Shown here piece after piece: positions 62,519-64,000 of a DNA stretch of 64,000 nt. The notes beneath the pieces are model-generated. The model made no database searches. It was not told where the DNA came from and was given only the letters and a program-made list of their open reading frames with translations. Source of the stretch: Chara braunii (taxonomy: Eukaryota; Streptophyta; Charophyceae; Charales; Characeae); assembly GCA_003427395.1 (NCBI GenBank), contig BFEA01000388.1, forward strand, positions 126,008-190,007, written 5' to 3'. The translations under genes and the position numbers were made by a program. Numbering within the stretch: position 1 is the stretch's first letter; every line of letters starts with the position of its first letter.

Positions 62519-62965
62519 AACGATTGCAACCAGTGCCTGGAGGAGCTGGATGACGGGAACCACAACTATGGTGAGGATTGGTGGCTTGTCTGTTAACTGT
62601 TGACGTGTTTTGGTCCCAGTGGTCTGTGAACGGATGAGGCCAGAACGACGCCGGTTGGTGTTGGGGCTTGGTTGCGCTGCCCTGTAACTCGAGCTGTACG
62701 GGGGCATGAAACCTGGTAGAGAGATCTGGGGAGTCGTCGAGGGTGGAAGGCACTCTAGTTTCTGTTGGCGGTGGGTCGCTCTGCCCTGTAGCCTAGCAGG
62801 TGGGGGGTTTATGGGGTGGGTCGCGCCACCCTGCAACCTAGCAGTCGGGGGTATGAGGCCTGGTAGAGATTGAGTATTAGGGTATAGGGCGGAGGCGGAT
62901 AAGGTTGGGCTGCTGAAAGTCACTAGGGTAGGAGGTTCTTGGTCTGATAGCCTCGGATAATCTCA
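62519..62965 (+). repeat. Unit-repeat family U, block F
   Basis: Plus-strand units with GCGCTGCCCTGTAACTCG, GCTCTGCCCTGTAGCCTAGC and CGCCACCCTGCAACCTAGC. Between them GAGGGTGGAAGGCACTCTAG is shared with blocks A, B and E. Minus-strand reading through it extends the maturase frame artificially. Confidence 0.75.
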
Positions 62966-63059
62966 GTTGGCTTTTGGTTTCTTCACAAGTAAGCTGGTCG
63001 TTTTTGGTTGCCCTTGGTGGTCTTAAGAATGCTTTAGGACTCTGGGGACTCCTAGCAAC

Positions 63060-63499
63060 TTGTCTTAGGTGGTTTTCGATGCTGTTATACTCAGTGATCT
63101 GCGGCTGTTCGATGCCAGAACAACGCTGGCCGGTGCTGGGGTGTTGCCCTGTAACCTGCTGATGCAGCAGCGTGAGGCCTGGTAGAGAGATCTAGGGATG
63201 CTTTGGGGTGGGCATCCCACGGGACAACCAAGGATTCCTGCTGGGACGACGCTGGTTGGAGCTGGGGTGAGTCGTGTTGCCCTGTAAGCCAACAGGATGC
63301 AGGGGTGTGAGGCCTGGAAGAGCTCGGCAGGGAGTAAGACAGTGTTGGAGAGCCTTGGAAGGTTTTGTTAGGGATTTTGATGTTTTTTTAGCATTTATAG
63401 GACTGCTGCGGTCTATTCCTAGGTTTCCCAAATTATCAAAAGTGTTCTCAGACGTTTTCTCAGCCGAAGCCGGGTAATGGCCCCGGTGTCTCAAAAAAA
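63060..63499 (+). repeat. Unit-repeat family U, block G
   Basis: Two units: AACGCTGGCCGGTGCTGGGG with TTGCCCTGTAACCTGC, and GACGCTGGTTGGAGCTGGGG with TTGCCCTGTAAGCCAAC. Ends with the hairpin CCGGGTAATGGCCCCGGT and an A-rich stretch. Same subfamily as blocks C and D. Confidence 0.78.
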
Positions 63500-63985
63500 G
63501 AGCTCGAGGTGAGAGGGAGAAGGAGATGGTGGGAGATTGTGCGTCCTACTAGTGAGGGGGCTAGCTGGTAGGATGGGAATAGGGTACAGCACCGGCGGAG
63601 ATGGTGGCTCCGCTGCAGTAAGTCTCGCCGGGGTGGGGTATAGGGGATCGATAGGGGGTGTCTGAGTCGTTTCCGGAAGTGTGCATATGCGTTTTTCTAA
63701 TTTTTTTCTCAAAAAAAGAGGTGAGCGGGTAAGTAGATGGTTGGATATCAAACGTCCTATTAGTGAGGGGGGCTAGCTCGTAGGATGGAAATAGGGTACA
63801 ACAACAGCAGAGATGGTGGCTCTGCTGCAGTAAGTCTTGCCGGAGTGAGGTAAAGAGGATTGATGGGGGGTTTCTGCGTCGTTTTCTGAATTTTGCTTAT
63901 TTCTGTAGTTCGTCGTAGCAATTTTCTCAGTAGCTCCAATTTTTCTTAGCCATAGCCAGGTAACGGCCCCGGTATCTTAAAATAT
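63500..63985 (+). repeat. Unit-repeat family U, block H (5'-type units)
   Basis: Two copies of a different segment, GTAGGATGGGAATAGGGTAC, then AGATGGTGGCTC, CTGCAGTAAGTCT and GCCGG, at about 63568-63650 and 63780-63865. The block closes with the hairpin CCAGGTAACGGCCCCGGT at about 63956-63976. Continues to the window end. Confidence 0.7.
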
Positions 63986-64000
63986 CTTCAAAACTTTCAA

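Noticed and set aside
62102-62923. One 273-codon minus-strand protein
   Set aside because: Only the C-terminal half is maturase; the N-terminal half is antisense translation of unit-repeat block F.

Overview
This window looks like nuclear DNA from a large, retrotransposon-rich streptophyte genome (land plant or charophyte alga). The evidence is: chromodomain-type Ty3/gypsy elements primed by initiator-Met tRNA, plant-type L1 LINEs with a zf-RVT C-terminus, many short inverted-repeat elements with 8-bp target duplications, a piece of a plant-type mitochondrial group II intron maturase, and Arabidopsis-type telo-box motifs. The species cannot be fixed from the sequence. I see no intact host gene, rRNA, true tRNA gene or CRISPR array. 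Almost every coding signal is a decayed mobile element, many nested in one another. Three runs of N (13708-13832, 27366-27427, 51887-52591) are assembly gaps, and open frames that read through them are meaningless.

Layout. 1-4268: AT-rich DNA with one unrecognised minus-strand coding fragment (90-573), a hAT-like MITE (1157-1682) and a LINE reverse transcriptase fossil. 5503-12081 (minus): Ty3/gypsy element 1 with gag, protease, RT, RNase H, integrase and chromodomain, broken by stops, frameshifts and a 0.5-kb insertion; its LTRs are not recognisable. 12.1-13.9 kb: leader-like and purine-rich sequence. 14.2-17.7 kb (plus): LINE copy D, interrupted by three inserts. 17.9-20.9 kb: a nest of palindromic elements, LINE tails and a tRNA-like SINE. 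20949-34351 (minus): Ty3/gypsy element 2, with about 2.4-kb LTRs on both sides, a primer-binding site, gag-PR-RT-RNaseH, a PHD finger in front of integrase, and an extra 1.8-kb ORF region between integrase and the 3' LTR.

34.4-39.4 kb: duplicated SINE-like DNA, then a LINE (F plus G) split by a 2.6-kb poly(A) retroposon with a 12-bp target duplication. 40.1-47.7 kb (minus): the longest LINE (B), with ORF1, endonuclease, RT and zf-RVT, itself split by a 1.2-kb TTAA-flanked inverted-repeat element. 48.4-50.2 kb: three adjacent copies of a non-autonomous repeat built of 110-150-bp units. 50.9-55.3 kb (plus): LINE C, carrying two hAT-like insertions. 57.6-62.0 kb (plus): Ty3/gypsy element 3, cut off in RT before its YxDD motif and joined directly to a mitochondrial maturase fragment (62.04-62.5 kb). 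62.5-64 kb: more copies of the non-autonomous repeat.

The most interesting points are: (1) gypsy element 2, with its PHD finger and extra ORFs; (2) a shared 3' stem-loop and poly(A) end between the LINE family and the abundant non-autonomous repeat, which suggests an autonomous/parasite retroposon pair; (3) the retroelement-mitochondrial junction; (4) four hAT-like elements and one TTAA element whose ends and target duplications can be read to the base.
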